Source: Strix aluco (taxonomy: Eukaryota > Chordata > Aves > Strigiformes > Strigidae). Taken from it: a stretch of 64,000 bases of DNA. The translations under genes and the position numbers were made by a program. Every line of letters begins with the position of its first letter. Positions within the stretch are counted from its first letter, which is position 1. Shown one piece after another: positions 49,876 to 61,534 of the stretch. The DNA is taken from assembly GCF_031877795.1 (NCBI RefSeq), contig NC_133931.1:128998621-129062620 (forward strand). Reading direction: 5' to 3'. The notes beneath the pieces are model-generated. The model searched no databases and was not told the DNA's origin. It saw nothing but the letters and a program-made list of their open reading frames with translations.

Positions 49876-52800
49876 ACATCAGCAGCATTTTCAGTGAAGC
49901 ACACATGGTTCCGGTATCTTTTCCCTTTTTTCTTTCTCTTTTTAAAAAATTATGTTCCAAACAAAACAAAAAAAGGCTAGGAGGCAGTCAAAATAAATCT
50001 GCTGTCTGTTGAGCAGTGTTGTTGCATGAGGGCTCTGTTTGGAGTTCTTCAGTGTAAATTGAGAGTGGAAACCAGAAAGAGCTGAGATTATCAAGGATTT
50101 GGTTATACTTGTAGCTGAGTACTCTCAATTCCCATCATCCCCATGATGGGAGCCTTGCACCGTCCATGGTATTTCTTTGCACAACCCTTTGCAAAGGACT
50201 GGAGCTGAGGCGTTGTGTTCAGCCACTGGTAATGTATTTGTGTAAACAGCAGCAGTGCCTACAGTCATCACAGCAAAGGGCTCTGCTAAGCCCCCAGCAA
50301 AGGTAACCATGTTCCTTCTTTGTTTTTCCTGTGCATAGCTTTTGAAAAGGAGGAGGCACGTATGGAGGAGGGATGGGATGGAGCAACCATTGGGGATCTT
50401 GTTTATTTTTCTGTTTCTTCCAGGCTGTCAGATTAAATAACAGAATGAATTCACCCATGTTTTGCCTTTTTAGTTTTACTGTTTTGTAGAAGAAAAGTCT
50501 TGTTTGTGACACTACCAATACACTGGTTCCTATGGGGGAGGGAGCAGCAAGCATGTTGCTCAGCCATTCAACATACTTCATGTGTTTTAAAAACTCTCTT
50601 TGTGCTGGAAGACCACGACACCTTAAATGCATCACCCACCATGGTGTGCACCAGCAAAGTCAGCCCCTGGTTCCAGAAGAGCTGTCCCTGCCCGTGGAGG
50701 CCCAGAGGAACTCCTTGCTTTTCCTGCTCCCTTTCCTCCATCTCCAGGCCATAACTACAAGCACCTGCCTCAGTTCAGATGCTGATCTCTGCTGCATGTT
50801 TGTCCATGAGGAAGCCATACAAGATCATCCTATGCTGCTACCTGACACCCAGTGGTAATGAGATGGTGGCAAACTTAGTTACTCCCGTTGTCTGCCAAAC
50901 TCAGACCTTTAGACTTCAGTTTAAAGGGTCTTGTATCCCCATTTCCTATTCTCTGAAGCTCGCTTACCTGGTTTCAAACCTATGAAATCATCCACTGTGG
51001 GGGATGTTCCGTGCTGTCCTGAGGGAGTAAACATGAACCGGCTTGCTTCTAGTCTTTGAGGGCTTTTTTCCCCCCTGCCCTAATGTTGCCCTGTTTGATT
51101 CTCAGTCAGCCTTGCCAACTCCTCACCATGCCAGAAGATGGTTTCCTGACCCCCGTGCTGCAAACACCCTCTTCCCTCCTGGCTGTGGGCAGGCATCCCT
51201 CTAAGCTGTTTCCTTCTCACTTTGGCAAGTAAGAACATGAACCTCTGCTTTTTTCTCCACCATAACTACCTCAGCCACTGGAAACTTTGCTGTTCTCTGG
51301 TAGGTCCTGATGAGTGTCACCATCTTGGTCTGTATCGCTCTCCACAAGTATTCATTGAAATGCAGTGGGAGTCTGAGTCTGCAGTTCAGGGCTTAGCGTA
51401 CCCAGTGGGACTTAAAAATCTGGGTCCACATGTCTGCCCCAAGGCAGAGAGAATGGGAATAGGACACAAATTTTCCGTATTTCCCTTGTGCATCCTGATA
51501 AATAGATTATTCTGAGGATATGTGCTCTCTTTTTGCACAAAGAAACTACAAAGCATCTTAGGTTTCTCATAATGCAAGATAGGAAGAAGGCCGCAATTGT
51601 AGTTTCAGGGGACAGGTAGGTGACCTGTTTCCAAAGCATTAGTAGATGCCCTCTTTTCAAAGCATCATGACAAGTGCCTGGTGCTTGGCTCTTTAGCTTG
51701 GCCCCTGCACTCTGTACTGTCTTTCTTTCTGGTGTCAGGAGAGCCCAAACACCTTTCTGAAATCCACTGGTGAATTTTGACATGGCTAATGTGGAAAGAA
51801 GCACATACTTTTAACAGTAAAACTGCTGAAGGAGAGAAACATCCAAAAGTTTTGGTGGAAGCTCCGTTACTTGGAGCCTTTAAATCCAGATGAGCTATCT
51901 TCCCAAAAGATAAGCTCTTACACACCATCAAATTATTACATTTGATACAGCTATTACTGATACAATTCTGTGGCTTGTTTGAAGCAAAAGGCTGGGTTAA
52001 ATAATTCTAAATGTTCTTTTTGGATTTAAACTTTATCTGTCAATGGCAGCTGGAGGAGTTCGCCTCAGCCTTCTCCAGCCATCCCGCAGTGAGTACATTG
52101 CCTGGCATTCAGAAATTGCTTGGATGGTTCTGCTCTGAGTTCCTCTGGTGAACATCATCAGGGAGGTTCATGGGGAGTCCCAGAGAGCACCCTAACAACT
52201 GGTGTGACGACTGGGGGCAGCAGCATGACTGTCAGAAGCCACGCTGCTCAGCAGGTGGAAATGCTGCAAGGATGAGCAAAGACTCGAGCTTTGCCCTGAC
52301 ACTACTCTGCCCCTCCCGAGTGGAAAGCATGGAAGGAGTAAAGGAGGACAGCACATAAACATGACAATAGCTCATTAAGAAAGCCTTGATGTTCTTCTGT
52401 CCTGTTCCTCCTGGAAAAGAATGATTTTAGATAATGACAAAAACATGCCCTGTGCCAAAAAACAATCCATACCATCTCCGAATCTGTTTGGAAGATGACA
52501 TGCTTTTGGCAAGTGCTTCAGTAGCCACTGAAATGCCCAGTGCATGTTAACGATCTAACCAGTAAGTTATAGGTTCCTATTTTTTTTATTCATTGAGGAA
52601 CACTGACAAAACTACAAACACATGTTTCTGCTGCTAAAGCTTAGTCTTATCACAGTTTGAAAATGTGGAAAATCAATTACATGCTTTGAATTACTCCCTT
52701 TATTGCTATAAAAGAATTTCTTCGTTCTTTCAGGGTAGTGTACACTTGGTAACATCTACCGCTAACAGGCTGTTAGGACTTTCTGCTAAATTAATACACT

Positions 52801-54540
52801 ACAAGTAAACTAAACAGAAGGCTGGTGGAATGCTAAACATCCACTTTCTCCTCTGTTGTGGCTGCGCTGCAGCTTGGGAACCCTCAGCCTTGTTGCTACA
52901 ACATCTGGACAACATTTGGGGCTGTCTCTCAAGTGCACGGGTGTGCACCTCCGGTGAATTTTAACTTTCAACATCTCTCTGCCTCTAATCTATATTTAAT
53001 GTTTCATGACTAGTAGTCAAAGAAACTTCAGCTAAATATCAGGTTGGAATGAAAATGATCCTTGGGAAAACACTCATTTTCAGCATTCATCGGCAAAGTA
53101 TCTGTGACAGAGACGTTCCCTGGAGATTTGTAGCCCATTCTCTCACAGTAATAATAATTAAGACTCGTGATTACTGTGCCCACATAATCAAAGATCGCTT
53201 CATAAAATGTACTCCCTAAAGGGACGAATTCCCTGCTCCTAACTGGATGTCAGTCAGAGGGATCAGCACCCCCAGGGATCTGGAGTCTTTGCTTGCCCTT
53301 TTCATTACTGTGTTGTTAGCATTGTGTTGCTTCATATTCTTCTCGATGCAAATGAGTAGGTAATCATGTGTAAATCGTGCCCTCCAGAAGGCACATGTGG
53401 TGAGTTTTTTTCCCCAAATCTACCACAGGGATTTCTCACATGGAACATAATTACATCTCTGCCATATGGGCTCATTTATATTCTATTACAGGTTAAGCTA
53501 ATACCACTCAGAAATATGCTAAAAATACCTCAAAGTATTTTGAGCACTGTCAAAACACTTGTCATTTCTTGCTTGCCTCTTTGATTGTGAATGACTTTAT
53601 ATTTATTTAGAGATCTTCAGTGCCAAGTAACTTCAGAAAAACAAAATCGGGCCAGTTCTGTGTTGCCCGGTCTCCAAAAAATACCTTATATTCTCTCCCA
53701 TGACATCCTCTTTCAGTAATGGCAAATAGATCAGTGAACAATGAAACTGAAAAACCTCTAAGACGTATTTACCTGCAGCAACACCTCTGTGAGGTTGAGT
53801 TTTCCCAGGAGGAAAGGAGCATGCATTTCAGTTGTGTAGCTTTGTCATCATTAGGCTAGATCAGGTCTGTGTTTGATATAATCACTTTGTCCTGACAACA
53901 GCTGTACTCGCACTTTAGCCATAATAAAAGTATAAACCTCTCTACCCATGGAAGAAGGGCTATTGTGGAAATAACTGTTGCCTAAAAAATTGATGGTAAG
54001 ATAAGATTAGATCAGTGGTGGGTACCATAAATAAATACTTTAAAACTGAAGAAACTAAAGGTTACATGACATGTTTTCACAATTGTGGTATTACTACGTA
54101 ATATGTTATTTTCCAATTTCAGTGGAAATGTTCGATTTCACTGTAAGATTTTATTTGATGAGATTTTTTTATTATTATTATTTCACTGTTTTCTAAAACT
54201 AATACCACTAACATCTCTGGATAAAATCTGGTTGCACCACAATCAATCTTAATTTTATTTTTTTTAGTCATACACTGAATATTTCAGTCTTTGAAATTTG
54301 GTCAGGTTTCCTTTATTCCACTAGCTAAGAAGGAAACGTAGAAAGTAATACACAGGTAGGAGGATTAGTCCAGAGGATGGGAGAGGACTGTGCTGGACCT
54401 GCATATGATAACTTCAGACGATACATTGCAAAAGCAGTGACTGACCTTTGTTCCAAGGAGACGCTTACTAGAAATTGGACTGTGGTTTTGAAAACAGCAG
54501 CTGTATGTTTCCTATAACTAGGAGATAAAATTCAGTCCTG

Positions 54541-54596
54541 GTTTATAAAGCCCTTTGAGGTTTTCAGTGATGGAAAATTCTATGTAGATATAAAAT
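54541..54596 (+). repeat. Ancient SINE-tail-like fragment
   Basis: TTTATAAAGCCCTTTGAGGT and GATGGAAAATTCTATGTAGA resemble the conserved 'gtaaagcgctttgagatctactgatggaaagcgctatataa' tail found in many old vertebrate retroposons. About 56 bp. Confidence 0.4.
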
Positions 54597-55564
54597 CAAT
54601 TCTATAACTATGAAATAAATTCTGGTACCTTTCTAGAATGGATTCATATTTTTCAGACCATTGCTAAGAAGTGTTTGCTCTTTTGTCTTCTGTTTTTATT
54701 GTACCATAGAATAATTAACATTTCAGATTATTCAGGATTCAAACACTAAGCCCAACCTTTCCTGAATGCTTTTTGCATGTTTTCAGAGAATAATAATTAT
54801 TGCTAACACATTGTGCTCAGATGTTTGTTCAACAAAGTACACAAGCAACTGAGATTTAAGTGTATGAAAAATCCCACTGCAGACAGACACTTAAGTATTT
54901 TTCTGAATCAAAGCCTAGAAGCTATGATGTCTGTAATCGTGCAACAGCATCAGACTCACAGGAGAGAGTTTCCTTGGAGTTTACCTTGTTCTTAAAAGAC
55001 ACCTCTCAAAATCAGCTGAAACAACAGGGTTTTGGTCAGAGCTGTGCACTGGTCATTGCTGAATAAGAAGAGCAGTCTGTTTGACTGTGTGTTCAGTGTA
55101 GAAGGGAAAAAAATTCAGGCCAGCTATGAGTTTATTACCCAAGAAAAGTATTTTTCCAGCCTTCGTTATTCCTGAAACAGTGTAAAGGACACTAGAGTGA
55201 TTTCATACATCAGGGAGGCATAAAAAAAGAGTGGTCTCCTGGGCTGTAGAACAAAGAGAAACAAACTTCAAATCTCAGAGCTAACTCCATTAAATAATGT
55301 TTTAATTCAGCTGTCATAGACATTTGATTAAAGAACCTGCTATACAATTTCTTTTGCAGTTTCTATAGCCCTGATTGTGTAAAAGCGTCCCGTGCCCTTG
55401 GAAAAACAGCCTCCCCCTTTCGCACACAGAAGGGAGTCTTTTACTCGACATCTTCACAGCTTGCTTCCTTTTTCTTCAGGCAAGGTTTTTCATTTTCGTT
55501 CCACAGTTTCATTTAATATAAAAGTACGGTCATTGTGGATACTGCACTGAGAGATCGCTGTATG

Positions 55565-55650
55565 CCTGCCCTGGTTTTACGCTCTTCCCCAGGCATCCAG
55601 CATTGTCCATTGCTGCGGTCGGGTCAGAGTGGTGGCATGAGCTGATGGCT
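55565..55650 (+). repeat. Possible CR1-like fragment
   Basis: CCCCAGGCATCCAGCATTGT CCATTGCTGCGGTCGGGTCA resembles the internal 3' part of reptile/bird CR1 LINEs ('gcatctggcactggccactgtcggagacaggatactgggc'). No CR1 3' terminus follows. Tentative. Confidence 0.35.
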
Positions 55651-57611
55651 GTCCTGATGTCCCCATGTCACACCAGAGCATGGGCAGAAGCAGTGGAGAT
55701 GGGCAGGCTGCACAGGTAACAGTGTTCTCAAATATTCAAGACAACCTTTCCAAGAGACAGGATGACTGTTAATGTGCCCTCCTAGAGTTCTCCTTTATTA
55801 ATCGCATGCTGGAGGTGGCGATTTGGTGATATTTGGATTGCGTATTTATCAGCCATATGTCATTATGTCAGTGTTTTCCTCTAGATGGTGGGCAGCTGTA
55901 GATTTTAAGCAGAAATATGTAGCTGGCACTGCACACGTATGCTCAGTTGTGTGTTCTGGGTGAGGCGTTTATTTGTGTTGACACCTGGATGGAAAGTTCT
56001 GGTCTGCGCTAGAAATAGGTGCGTTGCATCGTGCATATGGTTTGCAGGAAGAGCTAAATCAAGTGCCTTTGCATGAGAATTTGATTCTTAATATCCATGC
56101 TGATGTTTTAAATCAATCATTCCTGGATATACAAATCATCTCATGATTAATTTTGGACCTTTTTTGTTTTTTGATAAATGTGAAATTCTTTTGCTGTCTA
56201 ACATGATCTACTCCCTGCTAATACCCAGCTCTCTGAAAGCCTTTGTAAATAATTATAGTTTGCATCATCCATTTGGCTAACACACAGTGTCTGCTTTCCA
56301 AATCTGTGTAGATGATAATCTTTTTTAATACCTGTACAAATCAATTAAATTTGTTTTGTGCCCTGTTCACTGTATGCCATATTGGGTGGGAGAGTAGAAA
56401 CACTTAGCAGGGGTATCAGACTTCACACAAGCATGCATTAGATAAGCCTTGCAGTGTGAGTAGGGGGAGAGGTGAAATTTAGCATTTAATTCCCTCATCT
56501 ACAGACAGATTAAAAAAATGGCTTCCAGAAACAGAAATATAGGGCAGGATTGTGGAGCCCTTACTCATGTTGCTGAGCAGTTTCTCACTGGATTTATCCC
56601 ACCGAAGCTTAATAATATCACCTCCAGGGTGGCTGAAAGGATGCAGAGTTTCTGGCGAGGCACTTTGATGCTTTGTCTACTGCAGAACATAGGCAGCATA
56701 TCTTCAAACCTCCTCATGGGGCTGGACTTCTGACTTCTTTGCAGTTTCTGATCACCATCGCTGCAATGTAGGTTAAGAGCTTGTAAATGTCCAAACTCCC
56801 TGGCGGTAAAACTGATGGATGTCCTGATGCACCTGATGGATTCTGCAAGAGGGATCGGGTTCAGTCTTCAAGCCTGTATAGCCAGCTTTCAAGCCTTTAT
56901 CTTAGACTACGTGAATTTCATCATTTGCAAAATGAAGCCTTCTTCAAGCAAAATTTATCTAGCTAACCTCCATTCCCCCCTCATACCTATCCTCATGTAG
57001 ATAACGTGTAGTTGCACTGGGAAAATTTAAAGTTGACTGTGACTGAAATGCTTTTTACTCCCAACTAAAATCCATAATTAAGCAGTGATACAAATGGATT
57101 CAAGAATAAATTGCTAAACACATTTTAAAATACGGAGGTAGAAGGATGAAAATCTGTGCCAAGGAAAATGTAGTAAGATTAAGTATCTATCGAGTAAGTG
57201 CTGCTAAAGTTTTGCAGCATAAAACAGTTTATAGAAAAGATCATTGTCAGAGGGAAGATGGATTGATTCATCCTAATATTACAATAATATTCCTGATTGA
57301 AGGTACCTGAGGACAGTTTAGTTTTTGAAACAGCAGTATATCCTTTGTTCACTTGGTTTCTCACTCATGAAAAAAAAATAGAAGTTTTGTCCTCATATCA
57401 TATGTAGAATTCTTGTTAAAATACTCCACGCTATAAAATTGCTTGGGGAGGACAGAATACCATGCAAAAATGAGTAAGTGTTTTAAGATCGTTCTTCTCG
57501 AAAGAGAGGATTATGTGCCTGTACCTTCTAGTTCTTTTGGAGAATAATTTTCTGGGTAATGCAGAAAGAGGGCAGGCAGGTAATCCCGCTGCTGTGCTGG
57601 CCAGAGCTACC

Positions 57612-57672
57612 GAATCCTGCCATGACCTTGCTTTGGTCTGTAATCTGTAAAATGGAGCAATGAAGATGTGAA
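57612..57672 (+). repeat. MIR-like fragment with internal deletion
   Basis: AATCCTGCCATGACCTTG, then GTCTGTAATCTGTAAAATGG AGCAATGAAGATG follow MIR segments 'gtgaccttggg' and 'catctgtaaaatggggataatgatg', with the middle missing. Confidence 0.45.
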
Positions 57673-58040
57673 TGTGAACCTTGGAGGAAAGATGCTGAAG
57701 AGGTACCAAGAGGCATAGTAAGATTGCAATGAAAGTATTTAACTTACATGGTAAAAATTAACGACTGTGGTAATAAGGAAGAAGACTGTAAACCCTGTCC
57801 TGCTGGTGGCATGTGGGCAGGACTGTCCCTGGTCCTGCGTGGCAGCGCTGGTGGGTCAGAGCTGTGCTCTGGGAGGAGCAGCAAAAATGCCTGCCTGCCT
57901 GTTGTCTTGCCTGGAGCAGGCATGCGGCTGGTCCTGCCTGCATCTCCTATAGGCAAAGAAGTTATGGGTGACTGAGTTTTCCAATGTGAAATTCACACTC
58001 ACTTTATTTAACTCTTTGAACTCAGTGACGTGACCACTTA

Positions 58041-58106
58041 GGGCCTGATTGTGTGGATCCTCTACTGACTCGTTTACACGTGCAAGAGTTGTCCTGCTGA
58101 CACGAG
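58041..58106. repeat. Ancient foldback element fragment
   Basis: GGGCCTGATTGTGTGGATCC, TCTACTGACTCGTTTACACG and TGCAAGAGTTGTCCTGCTGA follow the left half of the 'gggcctgattctcctctcacttacaccagtgtaaatcaggagtaactcca' element. The right half is not obvious. Confidence 0.5.
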
Positions 58107-61100
58107 TAGGTTGCAACTATAAGCATGTTTTATTTAGAGTGTAAGGTGTAGAGCCTTTCTTTTTGAAGTATATAGCTCTCTCACTTTCTGAGCTCCAACT
58201 CAGTTGCTAAATGTGTATTTTTTGACAAGGGATATCATTGAATGGGATTTCTTTCACTTTCTGAAAAACAGTAAAAGCTCATCCTAGTGTTCATCATTGC
58301 ATGTGTGACACAGATGGGTTTTGCAGAGGCAAACCCAAGTTTACTTGCTTTTGAAAAGGTTGGTTACCTTTCTTGCTCTTTATAGTTGCGAATATTTCAC
58401 TTGCCACCAACAGCCTGCATGCTGCTGGCTTAAATTCAGCACTGTAAAAATCTCTTAAAAAATGGAAATACCCCTTTTTACTCAATGTTCCCAGTAAATT
58501 TTTGCAAAGCCTTTTGTAGCTGAAAATATATTATTGATTTTTAAAAACATGGTGGGGAACCAATCACATTTTGGAGATACTTAGAAAATCACCTTATGTT
58601 ATGTCGTGTTTAAAACGAGAAAGTCTGAAGGACTGTCTACCCCTCTGAAACTATAATCATGAGTGCCGTTAGTCACTTGAGTTTTTACATTTGATTCTCC
58701 TTCTCTAAATGTTTTGGATATGCCACTGTAAGTACACTCCAGAGTTTTTTTAATTAAAGGTAAATGTACCAGAATTCTTTCAATTGTCTGAGAAGTTTTA
58801 TTACAGGTGTGGTCTGATTTTCCACTAGTTTGTATTCTGCATGGCTATTTTCACCAATTAAAAGAAGTTATTAAATGGTGTAAAACCAAATGCATTTTTA
58901 CTGTACCACTGTTTAGCAGTAATGCTGCATAAGATGCAGGGTAGGAGAGCATTCAAGATGTACATGCTTTTACCAGGAATTATCAAATATTAATGCTATT
59001 GGGATTTAAATGAGCAAAGGATTACAGAAACCATGTCATACCTTCATTTCCTGGGAAGGAACAACAGTTCTGATGTTGTAGTTCATGGCTCAGAAGCCAA
59101 CTTCATATTGATCACGAAGCCTTCAAATGGCAATGACTTCCATCACTGCTCATGTGAGCTGGATTTGACCCAGTGACCCTATGGCTGAAAGGCCATACAT
59201 TTCTTTTTATTTTGTATGTAATTTTCTAATAGATACTCTTTTTCATTCTCTTCAAGCTCTTATATGCTACCCACCACTGTGGCTGAATACTTTCATTTGA
59301 ATGCTTTCTGAGAGGACAGAAAGTAATGTGACGCACATGTCATTCCCAGTTTTGCTTTCTCTTCATGTACATAGACATTTCTGGAAGGTTAGAGACTCTA
59401 CATTTTACTTTATTTTTTTCCTTTTACTAATGGAAATGGATTAAGGACCTTGTCAAATGCACAGGGCAGTTCAAACAATGTCCGCAGCATTTGCTCTGCT
59501 TCCTGGAAAGCTCTCTGTCTTGCACAAAAGACATTATTTCTTATTACAGAGGGATCCTTCATGCCAAAGTAATTCAGTAGTCAAGTACATTCCTTGTCTC
59601 CACAAATTTTTTAGGCCATTTAATGGGAGCATGACTCTGAAGAGAAGCTCTATAGGGAGCCAATGTAGTGAGTGGTCAGACTTAACGTTTTCAAAACAAT
59701 TCATGTTACTGATGGGGAAGAAGGGGGCTGCAAGTTACAGTTTCTGTAGGCTGTCATTTTCTTGATGGGTAGACTTGCACCACTGTAATTTTTCATATGT
59801 GTAATTTTTGCATAGTCACTTGGACATTTTACACAGCCTTTCTCGTGCATGAATCACAATTAGTGCCCAGCTCTATGCATTCAACTGCACTGAGGTGCAC
59901 AATTTGAACTCAGGTTAGAATTCAACCCTGTGAGTTTTGTGCTGTTTCCATCAATATGAGGTTAATGGATGAACACTTTGGCTATTATTGCATATTTAGA
60001 AAAAAATATATGTATGAGTTTTAGCTTCTGGATAAATTCACACTGGAATGAGAATAATGCTTAGGGTCTTCTACTGCAAGTGATATTTGAGAGGTTTAAT
60101 GCTAGTTAAAGGTCTGTGGTACAGTGACCCCATTTGCATGTAATTATGCAAAGGGCAGAGACTTTCAGAGAGAGATGAGGTATGTATGTGTACAGTGCAT
60201 TACAGCATATGATGTGTAGGCAGAAATACTGTGGGGAGCCCAAGGCAAAAGTTGAGACTTGTGACCCCACTGATTTATGGCTCTCTCAAAACAGAGTTGG
60301 ACAAGCAAAGGTGCACTTTAAGTCATTCTGACTGCACTTCAGGGCATGATGTGCTGAACTGACCACTGCTGGCATGTTTTGATTTTGAGGAATTTGAGGT
60401 TGGGTAGTGATGGAGATAATCCAAACAGGGACAGGAGAAAGTTGGGTGTGTATGTCATACTGCAGCATGGGTGTCCATGTATCCTGTGGTCCTCTCTTCC
60501 TGGTGGATGAAACAACCCCAGTACCATTCAGCAGCAGGGATGGTTCTAACTGGTTGGCAGTAGGTGCCCAGCACTCTCATATTGTCAGCAATTCCCACAA
60601 GACTGAATTTTCGTATTTGGCAGAATATATTGCTTATATTTTCCAGACTAGGTTGCTTTCGTTTCCTGTAGAAGGGGAACATTTAAAAGAATAGAAGTAA
60701 AAATCAAATAATTTTAAAAGAAGTTGCTGGTCAACAAAGAAGAGGAAACCATCTTGCTCTGGTACTATTCTGCATCTGCACTGAAACACAAGACAGCAGC
60801 TGCCTTGGAGCTGCCCCCACAGCAGGGAAAGAGATTCATCTACATTTAAAGATTCAGTGCACAGAAAGTGGAATGACGACATCTCCTCTCATTTCCATGC
60901 CCAACGACATGCACTCCAACAGGCAGCTATGCTTCTTCTACAATATCTCTTTATTTTCCTTTATCTCTGCTTTTCTACCCCCTTCCTTCCTAAAGCCCTT
61001 CTTTGAGCTTTATTTTTTCTTGTGTTTAATTTGGAACTTATGTTCTTCAGTGACCAAATCCTTCTCCCTTTGTCTCTCATCAGAGCCTTCATTGCTTTAC

Positions 61101-61334
61101 ATCCGCTGGGAAGAACTGATCCAGTTATCTCCCAAATTACATTTCAAGAGCCTGCAAGCCTGACTTCACAGATAAACTGGAGAGCACCCCAACCAATATA
61201 AATACAGGACATAGCCTTTTCTGCTCTGTTCAGCAGTAGATGATGATTACCCAATTTTGCTATAACATCAGCTGCTACCAGAGGGAACAGCATGCCCTGC
61301 CATAATTTCCAATATTCAGTCATTATATGGTGAT

Positions 61335-61534
61335 TGTTATTGTCTATTATTTTATATTAGGGTAGCAATTAGCACTCTCGGAGCTTGATGCTTTCTGTCC
61401 AAACAGAGGAGATGGTTTCACTCCCAGATTTCTCACAAACTAAACATAAGACAAGAGAAAACAGACAAATCCAGCAGGCAGCTCAGATACCAAGGGAAAT
61501 GGTTATTGATGCAGTGAGTCACAGCAGTGCCTTG
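61335..61534 (+). repeat. Ancient amniote interspersed repeat, about 200 bp
   Basis: Blocks occur in the order I know from sauropsid non-coding DNA: TTATTTTATATTAGGGTAGC (like 'ttatttgtattacggtagcacctagg'), CTTTCTGTCCAAACAGAGGA ('gctgtacaaacacagaa'), GATGGTTTCACTCCCAGATT ('gacggtccctgccccaaagagctt'), AACATAAGACAAGAGAAAAC AG, and ATACCAAGGGAAATGGTTAT ('gtacaaggaaacaatgagac'). The library name and class are not certain. Matching was by eye and memory. Confidence 0.55.

Larger units (their letters stand above)
42136..61334. other. Gene-free stretch downstream of FZD1
   Basis: No further gene was recognised in 19 kb. The sequence is AT-rich with homopolymer runs (T runs near 42740, 49401; C/T run near 43081-43105) and a purine-rich G-rich stretch at 48355-48500. 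Named contents are the dispersed ancient repeats listed separately. A longer FZD1 3'UTR may extend into the first 2 kb. Confidence 0.65.

Noticed and set aside
54705..54775. Possible CR1 3' end (CCATAGAATAATT...GCCCAACCTT)
   Set aside because: Only the outermost bases resemble the CR1 terminus in reverse; the middle does not align by eye.
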